DNA of 64,000 bases from Piscicola geometra (taxonomy: Eukaryota; Annelida; Clitellata; Hirudinida; Piscicolidae). How positions within the stretch are numbered: position 1 is the stretch's first letter; each line of letters starts with the position of its first letter. This document shows, piece by piece, positions 1 to 10,722 of the stretch. A model generated the notes under the pieces. That model did not search any database. It was not told the DNA's origin and saw only the letters and a list, made by a program, of their open reading frames with translations. The stretch lies in assembly GCA_943735955.1 (NCBI GenBank), contig OX030956.1, positions 15,062,695 to 15,126,694 on the forward strand, in the 5' to 3' direction. The position numbers and the translations under genes are program-made.

Positions 1-79
<79 letters not shown>
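1..79. repeat. (AT)n microsatellite
   Basis: Uninterrupted AT dinucleotides run from the window edge to about position 79, so the array probably continues outside the window. It directly precedes a LINE 3' end. Confidence 0.97.
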
Positions 80-86
<7 letters not shown>

Positions 87-94
87 TAAATTTC

Positions 95-236
95 AATAAT
101 TTACTTTACCTATACTTACCATTTACTCATCTATCATTATTAATATTATTATCCAATTTCCATAACTAAGTCGCCTTAAAGCCCCTTCGGGTTTACGCCA
201 CGTTAATAACACTCGTCGTTGTATTGTATTGTATTT
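95..236 (+). mobile_element. 3' end of LINE family A (CR1-like), (TTGTA)n tail
   Basis: The stretch contains the core TTCGGGTTTACGCCACGTTA followed by a TTGTATTGTATTGTA tail. The same 3' end occurs at about 2790-2937 and at 62970-63072. In the last place it sits downstream of a CR1-type reverse transcriptase on the same strand, which identifies these orphan copies as severely 5'-truncated LINE insertions. The part before the core (poorly conserved AT-rich sequence with CATTATTAATATTATTATCC) also matches the 62.97-kb copy. Confidence 0.75.
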
Positions 237-624
237 TTCATTTGGGTTTCCATGTTCGCGATTTTCTTGTCCTATTGCCAAATAGGCTATTGGATATCTA
301 AGAACCTCTGAGCGATGTACACATTTTTTCTAAAAAAGATTCTTCTCTTGTTTTTATAATTCAGAAACATTAATGCGTTAAATTTTTGAAATTCAATTGC
401 TCCATTTAATTTTTGATTGATGATCATGGCGTTAAAACAATTTACTTTGAAGATAACTTTAATCAATCATTCAGAAGTCTCATTATTGATTTAGAATTTA
501 ATTTTAATAAACTCCAAAGATTCATTTATCGATTTAAAATAATTGAGTAATTCATCACTTTATCAACTCCAAACTGTATAAGTAAGATAGAATTTCAATG
601 ATTTGTAAATATCTAAAACCCAAA

Positions 625-1248
625 ATGAGAGTTGAAATTGTATTTCTATTGCTGATCATCGCTGTTATGGCATGCCCATACTCCCACGCAGGAAAAGTTG
701 TCCCTAGGCCTCCGCCTAAAAGTAAAAAGAATTATAATTTTGATTTTATAAAAAATTATCAGATTTTTCCACGTTTATTATTAAAATAAATAAAAAATTA
801 TAGAATGTGGGAACGTATGTAAGGTGAAATGTAAGAGTGGCTATCGGAAAAGCAAGGATAGCTGTCCCAATTGCCAGTGTGTTGATCCTTGCGAGGTTGG
901 TGATGGCTGTTTGGAAAGAGCTTATAAGAATGAATTTACTAAATTGCTTATTTTATAAAAGCTTTTTTAACATTTATAAAACTTTATTTTAATTTTAAAA
1001 TCTTAATTTATCAATTTTTATTTATTTAAACGTACTACAAATTAAAAATATAATAATAAATAATTAACTGAAGATATAAATTCTTGGAGTTATAAAATTA
1101 TAAAAAATATCAGAGCCTTGAAGTGGATTAAAAACTGTTCATTTCCACTTTCTAGCACAGGAAATGTCCTAACGGAAAACCCTGCCAGACCATTTCTACC
1201 AAGTGCACTTCGTTCCCTTGTTATAGGAGAACGTATTGTCCTAAATAA
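625..1248 (+). CDS. Antistasin-family gene 1 (signal peptide + A domain + B domain)
   Basis: Three exons: 625-721, 804-895 and 1156-1248; 93 aa. Exon 1 encodes a hydrophobic signal peptide (MRVEIVFLLLIIAVMACPYS) and a Pro/Lys-rich linker, leaving phase 1. Exon 2 encodes one antistasin-like A domain with seven Cys ending CQCVDPCE. Exon 3 starts after TTTCTAG and encodes a B domain (CPNGKPC ... FPCYRRTYC) ending at TAA 1246-1248, which overlaps an AATAAA signal (1244-1249). The phases join exactly (97+92+93 nt). The ATG at 625 is homologous to the start in gene 2; an in-frame ATG at 598 would add nine residues. A TATA-like TATAAG lies at 577. Antistasin domains are known serine-protease (factor Xa-type) inhibitors; the role here is inferred. 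This is the smallest member of the cluster, and it uses a signal exon of the second type. Confidence 0.82.
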
Positions 1249-1396
1249 AATGGAGTGATTTTTGATGATCTTTGTTTTATTCTTTGAATATTTCATAACT
1301 ATTTGTAATGAATTTATTATAGTTTTAATTTAAAAAATGATATATCTCGTAATATGTCGTAATAAATTATTTTTAAGATTTATTAATTTATGATAC

Positions 1397-1441
1397 TTTT
1401 TATATTTGATAATTTATTAAATAAATTATCAAATATAAAAA
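1397..1441. repeat. Perfect 22-bp inverted repeat with 1-nt centre
   Basis: The arms TTTATATTTGATAATTTATT (inner 20 nt) and their complement are separated by a single A at 1419. It is AT-only and would form a cruciform or hairpin. It lies 150 bp after the gene 1 stop codon. Confidence 0.9.
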
Positions 1442-2785
1442 AATTATAGTGTACGAAATTTAAGGGTGTACAAAATATCGGGTATTTTACGATAGTCATG
1501 TTTAGTTAGACAAGCTTCAATGCCAAAATTAACAAAAGAAAACGTGTTCTTTGCAGTTTATTCTAAATGATATTTAATAATACAAAATTAGGATGATGCA
1601 ATGGTAGCAATATGTTCATTCAAGTTCATTTTCAATGAAAGAATTAGACCATCATTGAATTTTTATATTTCCATAAGCGAGTGAAACGACTTATTTTGAC
1701 TCTTTACTTTAACAGTCATCATAAAACTGGTCATTATAAAACTCAAACTTTTCTTCTTAATCCGATTACTTGTGCAGATTAAAAACTGGAACGACTTTTG
1801 AGGAAGAAAGAAATAGGATAAAGAAGAAGATTTAATGATGATTCATTATTGTGTATTATTTAATATTAAACTAATCAAACCTTCTTATGATCGAAATTCT
1901 AAAATACTAATTGAAAAGGTGAGTTCCAAAACCTGTTAAGTACAAATAACGTAAATTCCTACAAACATTAAAATACTCCCACAACTAAATTAACGTCAAT
2001 AATCCCCAATTTGATTGTTATATTTCAAGAAAATATGAAATCATCTTAGTTAAGCTTTAGATTTGAAATCTCAGGCTTTATCAAGCGCCAAATTCCTAGG
2101 TTGTAATTGTAATTAACAGGTTTTGGAAAGAAAATTCATATATTTACCATGTTGTGCCTGTAATGCAATAAAACGAATTTTAAACATAAAATTTATTGTT
2201 CATAAAGCATTTTTAAAAATGTAAAAAAATAAATTGTAAAATTTTTTTATAAAAAAACTTTTATTTAATTTTTTGAGCTTGAAAAATTAAAATAAATCAA
2301 TTATGAATAAAATAGTCAATAATCAGGATCTTCCTCATTAATCTGGTCTACTTCACGGGTTATGGAAATCACGCATGCATGTACAAACAGTTTTTTAGTA
2401 AACAACTTTTTTCAGAGCTTATTAAATCGGTATTTAACCGTTTTTGAAAATCCCACTTTCTGAAAACATGCTTATGAAGAGAATTAAGCTAATAAGTATG
2501 ATAACTCATTTTGGAAAATTTGTACTCAACAGGTTTTGGAACTTATCTTTTCAGTTGTGACTTACTAAAACTCGCCGCTTCTAGCTGCACCAAAACAGGA
2601 AATGGTTTTTAGAAAATGAAAAACGAATCTTACGATTTTGATGTATCCTAAAGAGTTTTTTTTTAAATCTGAGACCGATATCATCCTTTTTCTCACAGCT
2701 GTTGTAAAACCAAGAAACATTTTCACATAACTTTTATTTTCATTATTTTCAAATGGATTAAGCCACATGAAGTGATTTTATTCCC
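1442..2785. other. AT-rich intergenic sequence, no gene seen
   Basis: I see no splice-bounded Cys-rich exon, no long open frame and no recognisable transposon protein on either strand here. The short open frames present have no family features. Confidence 0.6.
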
Positions 2786-2789
2786 ATTA

Positions 2790-2937
2790 TAGTTTGATAA
2801 TTTTGTTTATAACATTTTCCATAATTTAATACCCTGCGCGTCTTATACATGGTGGTTACAGGTCATTGGTCTTGAAGCCCGTCCGGGTTTACGCCACGTT
2901 AATAATATTCGTCGTTGCATTGTATTGATTTTAATTA
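2790..2937 (+). mobile_element. 3' end of LINE family A
   Basis: A second copy of the LINE A terminus: core CCCGTCCGGGTTTACGCCAC, then TTAATAATATTCGTCGTTGC and a decayed ATTGTATTG tail. It is inserted about 70 bp upstream of the gene 2 promoter. Just before it is the motif GTCTTATACATGGT, which recurs at about 4428 and 10198. Confidence 0.75.
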
Positions 2938-3012
2938 ACTTTTTAAAATGAGTTACCGATCCATTTAGCGATTTGTAATTCATCAAGGCATCAACTTCCC
3001 ACAACTAAATGG

Positions 3013-3020
3013 TATAAATA
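3013..3020 (+). promoter_or_regulatory. TATA box of antistasin gene 2
   Basis: TATAAATA lies 39 nt upstream of the ATG at 3059, in the position shared by the other members (TATATAAA or TATAAG). Confidence 0.6.
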
Positions 3021-3058
3021 GATCAAAATGCATTGCTTTGAACGAATTTTTACTCAAA

Positions 3059-3577
3059 ATGAGAGTTGAAACAATAATTATCGGGTTAGCCATCGCTGTG
3101 TTGACATGTCCATTCAGCCAAGCCATCTTACGCCAGTATCCAGGTAAAAAATATTCAAGGCTTTAAAATTCTATTTTTGATTTTTTAACTACCAGCTAAT
3201 TGAATACAAAACATTCAGACAAATGTAAAGAGCCTTCGTGTCCCAAGTATTGTGATATTGGCTATTCCAAAGAGGGCTGTCCCGTTTGCATGTGTGATGA
3301 TCCGTATTCAAGTCAGAAAAGTTTAATCTTTATTTAATACTTTTGAAAATGTGTTCACTAAGCAATCATTAAATTTTTTAAATACTATTTTTATTTAATA
3401 CTATTACTAATTTTTCCACTTATCAATCATGTTTTTAAACTAGAAAAATGTGGAAAGCTTTCTTGTGACAAGCCCTGTAGGATTGCTCCCTCTAAAAGCG
3501 GAAAAGGCTGTCCCGTTTGCGTGTGTGAACCCTATTATTGTAAGTTTTTTTATAATCTCGGAAATATTAGAAAATAG
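3059..3577 (+). CDS. Antistasin-family gene 2 (signal peptide + two divergent A-like domains)
   Basis: Exons 3059-3143, 3219-3311 and 3444-3577; 103 aa. Exon 1 is a signal peptide homologous to gene 1 (MRVETIIIGLAIAVLTCPFS). Exons 2 and 3 each encode a compact Cys-rich domain with Lys-Cys-x3-Ser-Cys, then Cys-Pro-Val-Cys-x-Cys near the end, and both enter and leave in phase 1. This differs from the A/B alternation of the other genes. The last exon contains a canonical donor (T|GTAAGT at 3540/3541), but I find no acceptor exon downstream. Read-through gives a hydrophobic tail and TAG at 3575-3577. So either the gene ends by intron retention or later exons have been lost. The family assignment is by cysteine spacing; protease inhibition is inferred. 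Confidence 0.7.
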
Positions 3578-4860
3578 ATAAAATAGAATAAATTATTAAA
3601 TTGGATTAATTCAAATTTAGAAAATGTTTAGCGGAGATTAGTTTTATTACTGAAAATCTGAGCTTTTAAAACTTTGTTTTATATAAATTATATTGATTAT
3701 ACATTTATAATCATTTAAAGCATTTTCGATATGAAATACTCATTTAAATAACGGAAGTAAATGCATTAACTTGAAAAGTGTCTAAGCTTTCTCATAGATT
3801 TTTATTATATAAAAACTATTTAAAACATCTCCTCCCTTCCTCTTTTAAGGACAAGATTTCTAAAAACCTGCGGCTGGACTCTGATATATTTCTTGCCACA
3901 TTGAAATACTTTTTTATTATCTGAGATTTGAAGTTGAATAGATGAAATTCTCACATTTGAAAATAATTTGATATATTAATCATTTTATCAAAATAAACTT
4001 TTGGTATCTTCATGTTTTCTTCTTGGTCTTGAAGAGGGTTTCAAGTCGAATTGTCAAATTTATAGAATTAACCAAAAAAAAGTAAAAATAGAATTTAAAC
4101 TTTAATGATTTAACCAAATTAAAATCATTATGGCTTATATTTTTCGATAATAATATTTTCACCAATGGCCCAAATATGGCTTCTATGAAGTTTCTAACGT
4201 TTTGTTATCTAAAAGCAATTTTGCAATATTAATTAATCTTCTAATTTGAAGTTTTTTTTACATGTATTAATATTTTTTCTATCTCTATTTCACACATTTC
4301 TTTGGATAAAAAAATGAAACTTTCCATGTATGTAAATTAAAAGATGTGAAAATAGTCATTTTTATATCGATTTGTTACGTTCAAATTGTTGAGTTATTTG
4401 GGCTTTTCAAACTTTAATATCAGTTGCGCCTTATACATGGTGTTTTACTGTATTCTTTTTAAACATATATTTATTAGATTCTATATTTTTTCTTTGGAAA
4501 GTTTTAGTTTTTTAAACTATAAAAGTCTAAATTGGAAAAAATTCAAAAGTGTTTTTAGGCAATCAAAAAAACAATGGAAACATAACATTTCCTTCTTCTC
4601 TGATATATGACGCCAAGTAAAGCGTTTGAGCCATGCAGATTGAAATGTAATTTTTCTTTTTAACAAGTATTTATTCGCAAACTAAAGGATTGGAAGAACC
4701 ATCGTATGCTCGTGTTCGAGTTCAAAGGATTCAGTACATTAACGTTTTTTTCATAGTTTCAGTAACATGAAAAAGCAATATGAAATGGTTGACAAAAATT
4801 TATTGGAAAATTTTTTCGCATAAGTAAACAATCGAATATCCAAATAATTATTTTGAATAA
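3578..4860. other. AT-rich intergenic sequence
   Basis: No convincing exon. Around 4620-4660 a short frame reads EPCRLKC after a possible AG, faintly like the start of a gene 2-type domain, but it stops at once. The motif GCCTTATACATGGT at about 4428 is a small repeat also seen near 2837 and 10198. Confidence 0.5.
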
Positions 4861-4861
4861 T

Positions 4862-6310
4862 TCATTATTTTTCTATCCGTAGAGATAAAAAGTAGAGAAG
4901 ATGGAGTACTGTTGGAGCTAGCAAAGAATAGTTTTGTTTTGGGCAGCTATAACTTCACATACTCACAGTCTATTAATGTATAGAGCAAACTTTATGCCGT
5001 GGTTGACGATAAAGTTTGATTCAAAATAAAAGTTAATGAAGATGTGTTTTTGGGGGTCTTTATTAAGGTGGACCCTCACAGGACCTAAAAGTACCCCCTA
5101 CTGGATCCTAGGACCCCCACATGATCGCCGTCTGTGCCTAAAATGCAGCTCAAAAGTCCTAAAATCCTCAGTGGACAGAATGCTCTCAACATGTACTCTC
5201 ATAACTAACCAATTATTTTTCTAATTTTTTTTATTGAGTGAATTTAATATTACTTTATTGACGTATTTGAAACTTATCGGTTTTTAGACACAATTAAACT
5301 AGGAAAAAAGTATTAATGTATGTATGTATCATTTATGTATGTATGAGACAGCCATAATTCAGAAATTTAAGGCTCACCTTTTTTCATCTTTAAAACACTA
5401 GTAAACATGGGCGGGATCCTGGGGGGGTCCTAGGGTCAAGACCCCCCCACTTTTTTTTAGTGGAGGGGGTCCACCTTAATAGGGACCCCCCCCCACTTTT
5501 TTTCCCTTGTTGTATTTAACAATTTCTATTTGGATATAAGCATAATCGTCAATAATGCCATAAAAGTAAATGTTTATACAGTAATACATTGTGAGTATGT
5601 GTAGTTATAGTGATAGCTGTCTAAAACAAAAATATTCTTTGCTTACTTAAATACTCCTTCACCTAGTTTTTTTATCACTATGGCGTAGGCGGAATCCTGA
5701 GGGGGTCCTGGGATCCTCCTTTACAAGGACCCCTTCACTCTTTAAAAAAAACACATTTCTCAACTCTAATTTTGACACGAGCCTAACCATCAAACATGGG
5801 ATAAAAAAATGCTAATACAGTAATACATTGTGAGTATGTATGGGCAGCGATGCTAGGGGGGACCTGGGGTCCATCTTAACATGGACACCCCTCAGTTTTT
5901 CAAATACAATAATTTCTCAACTCCTATCTTAATACAAGCATAATCGTCAACCATATCATGAAACAGAATTTCTATTCAGTAATATAATTTGGGTAAGCGT
6001 AGTTATAGAGATAGCTGCCTGAAGCAAAACTATTCTTTGCTCACTCAAATACTCATCCACCTACTCTTCTTTTTATATTTATAAACTCAAATTAATAATT
6101 TATATTTACAAAATTAAATTTCTGATTTTTCAATTTTCGCAAGCATACATTCATGATGCTTTTCAGAAAATATCGGTTCACCTTATGCAAGCAGACAGAT
6201 TGACATTTTAATTAAAAAAATCATTCAAATTGTGTTACTTATTTTGCATGGGCGATATTCATCGGGGGATTCTGAGGTCCATTTCAATACCGACCCTTTT
6301 AATTTTTTAG
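4862..6310. repeat. Diverged ~300-400-bp repeat family with one inverted copy
   Basis: Copies starting near 5400, 5680, 5840 and 6245 share a GGGCGGGATCCTGGGGGGGT-like start. They are followed by AAGCATAATCGTCAA, CAGTAATACATTGTGAGTATG and an AAAACTATTCTTTGC segment. At 4862-5160 the same blocks appear reverse-complemented (CAAAGAATAGTTTTG, CATACTCACAGTC, AGGTGGACCC). The block immediately precedes a hAT transposase relic and may represent its subterminal sequence or an independent foldback repeat. Confidence 0.7.
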
Positions 6311-6358
6311 ATGAACCAAAGTTAATGAATTTCAAAAGACTTCGAACATTAACTAAAG

Positions 6359-8059
6359 TTGTGGGTAAATCAAACTAAAAGTTTCATTTCGCATAACTAC
6401 CAAAAAGAAATGCTGAGGCTTTTAGCTCATTCTATCGTTAGAAACACAGTGTGCACTGTTAATGCCGAATCAAGCCAGTTTGGTGTTGTGGTTGACGCCA
6501 CACAAGACTGCAATGGGTTAGAGCAGGAATCGATATGCATTCGTTTTTTTGATGAAGCCGTGAATGTTAATGAACAGTTTATTGGTTTATTCAGCCCACA
6601 AGAAACGATCGAAAAAACATTATCTGCTGTAGTAAAAGATGTTCTGATCAGAATTTGGCTACCTATAGAAAAACTAAGAGCTCAGACTTATGACGGCGCT
6701 GCTAACATGAACGGCCGATATAATGGTTGTCAGGCTATTATCAGCAGTGAGCATTCGCTTGCATTGTTTTTCCACTGTTCTGCACACTGTGAAAATCTTG
6801 TTGCCCAGCACACAGCTGTCGCAAATCCCTTTGTGAGCAATTCACTTCAGTTTGTCCAAGAGTTAGGTGCTTTTTACAATCGTTCAAGGAAGGTCAAGAA
6901 GCAGTTTAGAGATGCTTTAGTGTCTCTTATAATTGACTTGCCTGATGAGCCACAATAAAAAGCATAGATTAAAACTTCTTTGTCCTACAAGATGACTGAC
7001 CAGAGTATCTACAGTGTCTTCTGTGCTTGAACACTATGAAGTGGTACTTGTTAGCTTGGAATCATTTGCTTCCATTGGTACTGCAGATGAAACAGCTGTA
7101 AAGGCTTGAGGTCTTTTTTCAACAAGGCACTACTGCACTGGCCCTCAAGGTAGTTGTTTTGGTTTTTTCACTTCTGGAAAAGTTAAACAAGTCGTTGCAA
7201 TTAGCAAGTGGAATGGTTGCAGCGACTGATTCAGTTGTGCAAGAACTGCGTCGCCTACGATCAGATGAACCGTTTAACGCCATTTTCAGAGATTTCAAAA
7301 GTATGGTTTTGGCATATGATCTCGAGCCGATTGCTGTACCTCGGGTGCAAAAGCCGCCAAAAAAGTATTGTGGGCTGGGCCCAGCTTATGTAGCAACATC
7401 ATCAGAGGAACATTATCGAACAGCATATTACGCTGTCATAGACATTGCAATCATGCAACTCACAGATAGGTTCAATCGAGATTCTCCTGGTTTGCGTTTA
7501 TACTTGCAGCTGGAGACAATGTTGCCTAACTGGTGAAATGAACCACGATATTTGGAAGCAGTATCGTGAGTTAAATGAAACTGGTCTTTGTTCACAGTTA
7601 GCTATGTTTAAAGACCAGAATGAATACAGAAATGTAGCACAAACGCAAAAAATAATGCAAGCTATGATCACGGAAGTCAGAAATCTGTTTCCTTAGGTTG
7701 AAAGATTGATCAGGTTGATGCTTGTGTGTCCAATAACGTCATGTACTGCAGAAAGATCTTTTAGTGCTTTGTGGCGTCTTAAGACTTGGTTGCGTGCACC
7801 TATGACACAACCTCGCTTGAATTCACTGGCCGTTTGTCATGCACATCAGGATGTACTTGACAGTCTGGATTTGAAAAGACTAGCAAAAGAATTTGCTAGT
7901 AAGTCAGACATTCGAAGGAACCTTTTTGGAAATTGGAGTAAACGAGCTGTGGGGAGAGGGCAGGAGGACGGCGGAGAGTGGATTTTACATACATTGAGTT
8001 TAAGGCATAGCAAGCTTGAAATCTCTAAGGCACAAAACCAGGCACTCGAAATTTTTTAA
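6359..8059 (+). mobile_element. Decayed hAT-superfamily transposase (ZMYM1/DUF4371-like)
   Basis: Four open segments in changing frames (6359-6958, 7159-7536, 7535-7696, 7706-8059) translate to successive parts of a hAT transposase. The first has a catalytic-core region (VVDATQD, then QTYDGAANMNGRYNGCQ and HCSAHCENL). It is followed by the expected CPTRWLT motif near 6985, where the Trp codon has become TGA. The last segment is the C-terminal dimerisation region (PITSCTAERSFSALWRLKTW). The whole resembles the ZMYM1-like group of hAT proteins by motif order. Stops and frameshifts show it is not functional. The N-terminal zinc finger was not found. Terminal repeats and a target duplication could not be defined, although the tandem and inverted repeats just upstream may be part of the element. 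Confidence 0.85.
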
Positions 8060-8283
8060 TGAATAATTCGTTCAATGATAGATAAATAAAACCTCATTTT
8101 GAAAACTATCAAATCAAACACATAATCAGTGAAATACCTATTTACGGAAACTTTTGTGTGAAAAATCTAAAATCAGCAACCTTTCATTAAAAGCTTACAA
8201 GCATATCAAACTTAGCATTAAGAAAACAAATGATGTCAGAAAAGTTATCTTTGTCTAAAAATCTTTAAAAAATGTAATTATTA

Positions 8284-8350
8284 TTGATATTGCTTCATTG
8301 TTATTCGATTTTGTACCTTGCTCTTGCTGGTACGACCCTTTCTATATAAA
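8284..8350 (+). promoter_or_regulatory. Conserved promoter module and TATA box of antistasin gene 3
   Basis: The module reads GATATTGCTTCATTGTTATT, then CGATTTTGTACC, an 11-nt spacer and GGTACGACC, followed by TATATAAA at 8343-8350. GTACC and GGTAC are inverted. The same arrangement is upstream of genes 4, 6 and 7, more loosely gene 8, always before the TATA position. Confidence 0.65.
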
Positions 8351-8407
8351 TGCCAATGTGGGAGCCATTAAAAAAGCTCATCTAACAACGAAATAGCTGT
8401 AACCAGA

Positions 8408-9325
8408 ATGTATTCTTTCAATGTAGTGGTTTTTTTATTTCTGAGCTTTGTGGCATTCTTCTACCCTGTCACAGGTTTTTAATATACGTTTATGAATATT
8501 TTGTGGGTTTGAAAGGCTATAGAAAAAAATCTTTATTAAATTTCTTTACAATTCTTTGTGTATGCCATCAGAATTAATTATAGTATAAACTATTTTTATT
8601 GTTCTTGCAACTAGTAGCCCAGCCATGTGGAGCCATTTGTAAGCTTTTTTGTCAGAGTGGACTGAGAAAGGATATTCATGGATGTCACATATGCGCGTGT
8701 GTGGACCCATGCGAGGTTCGCAGATTGTATTTTAAACGTAAAAAGTTGTGAAAAACTTATATTAATTTGTTCTTCAATCATTCAAATGGAAATTTAAATA
8801 GGTTTATTAAAAAAAATTAATTTGCTTAATGAATTTTCAGTACTACTCGTGCCCTTTGGGACAATATTGTGAGGCCATCGATGTTCAATGCTTTCATCCT
8901 CCTTGCTACAAGGAAGCCAAGTGTGGTAAAGACAAAAGTATATATTTTAATTAATCTTAAAAAAGTTTTAAACTATTTTCAAGTAATCTTAAATAGAAAA
9001 TAATATTTTTTAGTTTTTTGTGGACCAGAAATTTGTTAAAATCATTTTAAACAAATCTTTACAAAATTCCAGTTGACTGTGATCAATCAATCAATCAAAT
9101 CAATTTCTATAGCGCTCTTTCCTCAAATTCAAGAGCGCTGTGGACCAGTATGTATGATCTTTTGTGAGCATGGGAACGTATTGGACAAGAATGGGTGTCC
9201 CACTTGTCTATGCAAAGTAAGCTTGATTTCATGGATTCATTGATTATCAAGTAGAAACGGATTAATACATCAAATTATTGATCTTTTTTCCATGAATCCA
9301 CCATCAGCTCCTAGAAAGTAAATAG
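8408..9325 (+). CDS. Antistasin-family gene 3, interrupted by a LINE tail but possibly rescued by a new splice acceptor
   Basis: Exons 8408-8474 (signal peptide MYSFNVVVFLFLSFVAFFYP), 8615 (or 8618)-8715 (A domain, ending CACVDPCE), 8841-8925 (B domain, PPCYKEAKC), fourth exon (A-type, GPVCMIFCEHGNVLDKNGC) and last exon from 9308. The ancestral acceptor of exon 4 (9071-9072) is followed after nine bases by a 61-bp insertion (9082-9142) flanked by CTGTG, which would shift the frame. However, the insert ends ...CTCTTTCCTCAAATTCAAG, and an exon starting at 9134 keeps phase and restores RCGPVC. The exon 2 acceptor is doubled (TAGTAG). The end is ambiguous: acceptor CATCAG gives LLES and TAG at 9325; acceptor CTCCTAG gives KVNSAESIIGQRIE and TAA at 9359. 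AATAAA is near 9405. The product is 117-126 aa if spliced as proposed. Confidence 0.7.
9082..9137 (-). mobile_element. 56-bp LINE family B 3' tail inserted in gene 3 exon 4
   Basis: ATCAATCAATCAATCAAATC is followed by TTTCTATAGCGCTCTTT...AAGAGCG. It is flanked by CTGTG on both sides (9077-9081 and 9138-9142). The tandem paralogue gene 4 has the uninterrupted sequence TTGACTGTGGACCAG at 11900, giving the empty site directly. Confidence 0.88.
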
Positions 9326-9359
9326 TGCCGAAAGTATCATTGGACAACGAATTGAATAA

Positions 9360-10215
9360 GAAGTGAAAAAAACATAAATTGAAAACTTCAAGTATAAATT
9401 CACAATAATAAAGATTTCAAAAAATATGTGTCTTTACTTTCATAATTTAAAAAAAATTGAAAAGCGAATCAGTGCTAAATATCCAACTACAATTCTAGGC
9501 TTCATGTGAATCAATTTGATTAGTAAAGAACTAAGACTCTTTAACAAATTCTTATTTTTTTGTTTTTATAAAAAAATCTCCATTCAGACCTGTAAGTTCA
9601 AACAAAAAGAGTTAAAGATGTGGGTTTCAACTCCGCCAGTTCAGAATATTCAGAGCAGACACTGGTCCAAAATGCACTTGTTTCCAATATTGCTATCTCT
9701 TAAAAATATTATAAATGATGGTGCGTTTCATAGATCGTAGTCATAGTAACGTTTTGAATTTCTTCAACTCATGTTCTTATCTTAAGATTCTAAAGCTTAG
9801 AACTATAATAACATTTTAGGCAATGTCGTACAAGAAAAGTTTTTCTACTGTAGAAAAGAACATTTCGTTCTTCTCATTCATTGCAAGTACTTGGCTCAGA
9901 GTTTTTTTTGGTAATCGATAACCTTTTGCAAGAGAGACTGAAAATTCAGCAGTTGCCTAAAAGAAGAGGCGTCTCATCTTAATAAGACCAAGATATCTTT
10001 TAATCTTCAGAATAATATCGTGTGACTGGGCCAAGTATTATTTTGCTGAGTAATTAATCACAAGTAATAGATAAAGGTTACAGATATTCAGTATAAACTA
10101 GAAGAAAAACCATCAAAACTGAAACAACCAAAAAAAATTTAATGATTTTTTAAACAATTTTTAGCAATCAGATACGAGGTCCACCTTATAAATGGCTATG
10201 CCTTATACATGGTTT
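9360..10215. other. Intergenic sequence between the duplicated genes 3 and 4
   Basis: This is 3' flank of gene 3; parts resemble the 3' flank of gene 4 (about 12,200-12,700), consistent with a tandem duplication including non-coding sequence. No gene seen. Confidence 0.5.
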
Positions 10216-10219
10216 TTTT

Positions 10220-10310
10220 AATCAAACAATCAATCAAACAATCAATCAAATACATTTATATAGCGCTTTAATATTTAAAAGCGTTTTCCAATACATTTTA
10301 TAAATAAAAG
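10220..10310 (-). mobile_element. LINE family B 3' end fragment
   Basis: AATCAATCAAATACATTTAT, then ATAGCGCTTTAATATTTAAAAGCG: the (AATC)n tail plus AGCGCTTT...AAAAGCG hairpin typical of family B, reading 3' to 5' on this strand. Confidence 0.75.
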
Positions 10311-10596
10311 AGTTGTTAAACCCTCATCAGAATATAAACTAGAATAAAAATCTTATGATTTGAATAATTAATTCACTTTTACCATCATTCACACCCAACT
10401 AACCCAAAATTGGCACATCACCAGTGAATTATTGCTTTACGGTACTTCCTTTAGAAAACTTTTGTGTGAATAATCTAACTTCGGCAACCTTCCGATAAAA
10501 TAATTCAAGCATATCAAATTTAGCATTAAGAAATCTAATGATGTCAGAAAAGTGATCTTTGTCTTAAAATCTTGAAAAAAAATATATTATTATTAT

Positions 10597-10668
10597 TATC
10601 GATATTGCTTCATTGTTATTCGATATTGTACCTTGCTCTTGCTGGTACGACCCTTTCTATTTAGATGG
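10597..10668 (+). promoter_or_regulatory. Promoter module of gene 4 with decayed TATA box
   Basis: The upstream module is nearly identical to that of gene 3 (GATATTGCTTCATTGTTATT, GTACC ... GGTACGACC). The TATATAAATG of gene 3 is TATTTAGATG here, so the TATA box is probably lost. Confidence 0.6.
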
Positions 10669-10722
10669 CAATGTGGGAGCTTTAAATAAAGCTCATCTAT
10701 CATCGGAAAAGCTGTAACCAGA

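Noticed and set aside
4386..4610. 74-codon hydrophobic open frame
   Set aside because: AT-rich chance frame with no signal-peptide context, paralogue or splice sites.
4620..4660. Possible third domain exon of gene 2 (EPCRLKC)
   Set aside because: Only two Cys before a stop, weak acceptor, no donor; similarity too short.
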